DNA from: Verrucomicrobiia bacterium | Lineage (GTDB): Bacteria; Verrucomicrobiota; Verrucomicrobiia; Opitutales; Opitutaceae | Assembly: GCA_030424825.1 (NCBI GenBank) | Contig: JAUHWE010000246.1 | Span: 1 to 6,953, forward strand | Length of the DNA stretch: 6,953 bases | Direction of reading: 5' to 3' | Shown here: one piece after another, positions 6,662 through 6,953 of the stretch | How the letters are laid out: the number at the start of each line of letters is the position of its first letter | Numbering within the stretch: position 1 is the stretch's first letter | The notes under the pieces: generated by a model | Told to the model about the DNA's origin: nothing | Databases searched by the model: none | The model's input: only the letters and a program-made list of their open reading frames with translations | Made by a program: the position numbers and the translations under genes

Positions 6662-6704
6662 GAAGCGGTTTTCATAAGAAGCTGTCGCTGAGATACTTAC
6701 ACTT

Positions 6705-6721
6705 TTGGCATGTCGACTGCT
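6705..6721 (+). promoter_or_regulatory. Candidate sigma-54 (-24/-12) promoter for the rod gene
   Basis: TTGGCATGTCGACTGCT matches 11 of the 14 defined positions of the sigma-54 consensus YTGGCACGRNNNTTGCW. GG (6707-6708) and GC (6719-6720) are separated by exactly 10 bases, as required. Transcription would start near 6731-6733, only a few bases before the ATG at 6736. Sigma-54 drives rod and hook genes in several flagellated bacteria. No sigma-54 activator gene is visible in the window. Confidence 0.4.
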
Positions 6722-6735
6722 TAGTCGTTTGCCAA

Positions 6736-6953
6736 ATGTTGAACGGTATCTATCAAAACGCGGCTTCCATGTCTGGGCTCGAAACGTGGAATAACGCGAT
6801 CGCCCAGAATCTAGCCCAGTCTTCGACACCGGGATACAAGAAGGCGATGCTCTCATTCGAAGGGCAGTCGAGCGGAATGATCGGCTTTGGAGGATCTTTC
6901 GACAAGACGTTGTTTCGTGAATCAGTCGTTGCAACCGGAAAGGGCGCAGTCGA
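6736..6953 (+). CDS. flgF: Flagellar basal-body rod protein, probably FlgF (5' part only)
   Basis: This is the N-terminal part (72 complete codons, cut by the window end) of a rod/hook-family protein of the FlgF/FlgG/FlgE group, exported by the flagellar type III system to build the proximal or distal rod. The start MLNGIYQNAASM and the block NLAQSSTPGYKK (25-36) correspond to the family N-terminal helix and the NLAN-x-x-T-x-G-F/Y-K motif. Here NLAN is NLAQ and the segment is STPGYK. FlgF is favoured over FlgG because flgF usually opens the flgF-flgG pair and because the sequence departs from the very conserved FlgG start, but FlgG or FlgE-like identity cannot be excluded without the rest. 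The frame is open upstream to 6664, yet no Shine-Dalgarno and no better start exists, and the ATG at 6736 fits the family N-terminus. A candidate sigma-54 promoter lies directly before it. Confidence 0.82.
   Translation, partial: MLNGIYQNAASMSGLETWNNAIAQNLAQSSTPGYKKAMLSFEGQSSGMIGFGGSFDKTLFRESVVATGKGAV

Overview
The window is one compact flagellar gene cluster, transcribed entirely on the + strand, with no mobile elements, tRNA/rRNA genes or CRISPR arrays that I can see. In order it holds flhA (export gate; its true start may lie before base 1), a divergent flhF (SRP-type GTPase), a small two-helix membrane protein, fliA (sigma-28-type sigma factor), motA and motB (stator), a small acidic protein with a CxCG core, and the first 72 codons of a rod/hook-family gene, probably flgF.

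The organism is a motile bacterium. The flhA-flhF-fliA-motA-motB-flgF order, an OmpA-type MotB and intermediate base composition suggest a Gram-negative host. My best guess is Verrucomicrobiota (Opitutae-like), from general resemblance of the proteins and gene order. That is an inference and should be tested by a database search.

Layout: flhA to fliA (1-4627) is a tight operon-like run with gaps of 19 bp, a 4-bp ATGA overlap and 12 bp. A 59-bp gap leads to motA, which has the strongest Shine-Dalgarno sequence in the window. motA and motB are 18 bp apart and in the same reading frame. A 17-bp gap leads to the CxCG gene. The only larger gap (6606-6735, 130 bp) holds a nested inverted repeat and a good sigma-54-like -24/-12 element just before the rod gene.

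The genes would work together as follows. FlhA is the export gate that passes rod, hook and filament subunits. FlhF normally sets the site or number of flagella. FliA switches on late genes, classically including motAB and filament genes. MotA/MotB form the proton-driven stator, and FlgF is part of the rod.

The departures from the textbook picture are these. FlhF keeps its P-loop but has lost other SRP-GTPase signatures. The usual partner gene flhG is absent and its slot holds an unrecognised 90-aa membrane protein. MotB lacks the HTD of the OmpA-family GHTD motif. An unrecognised small CxCG protein sits between motB and flgF. Ribosome-binding sites are uneven: clear for the 90-aa gene, fliA and motA, and weak or absent for motB, the CxCG gene and flgF.
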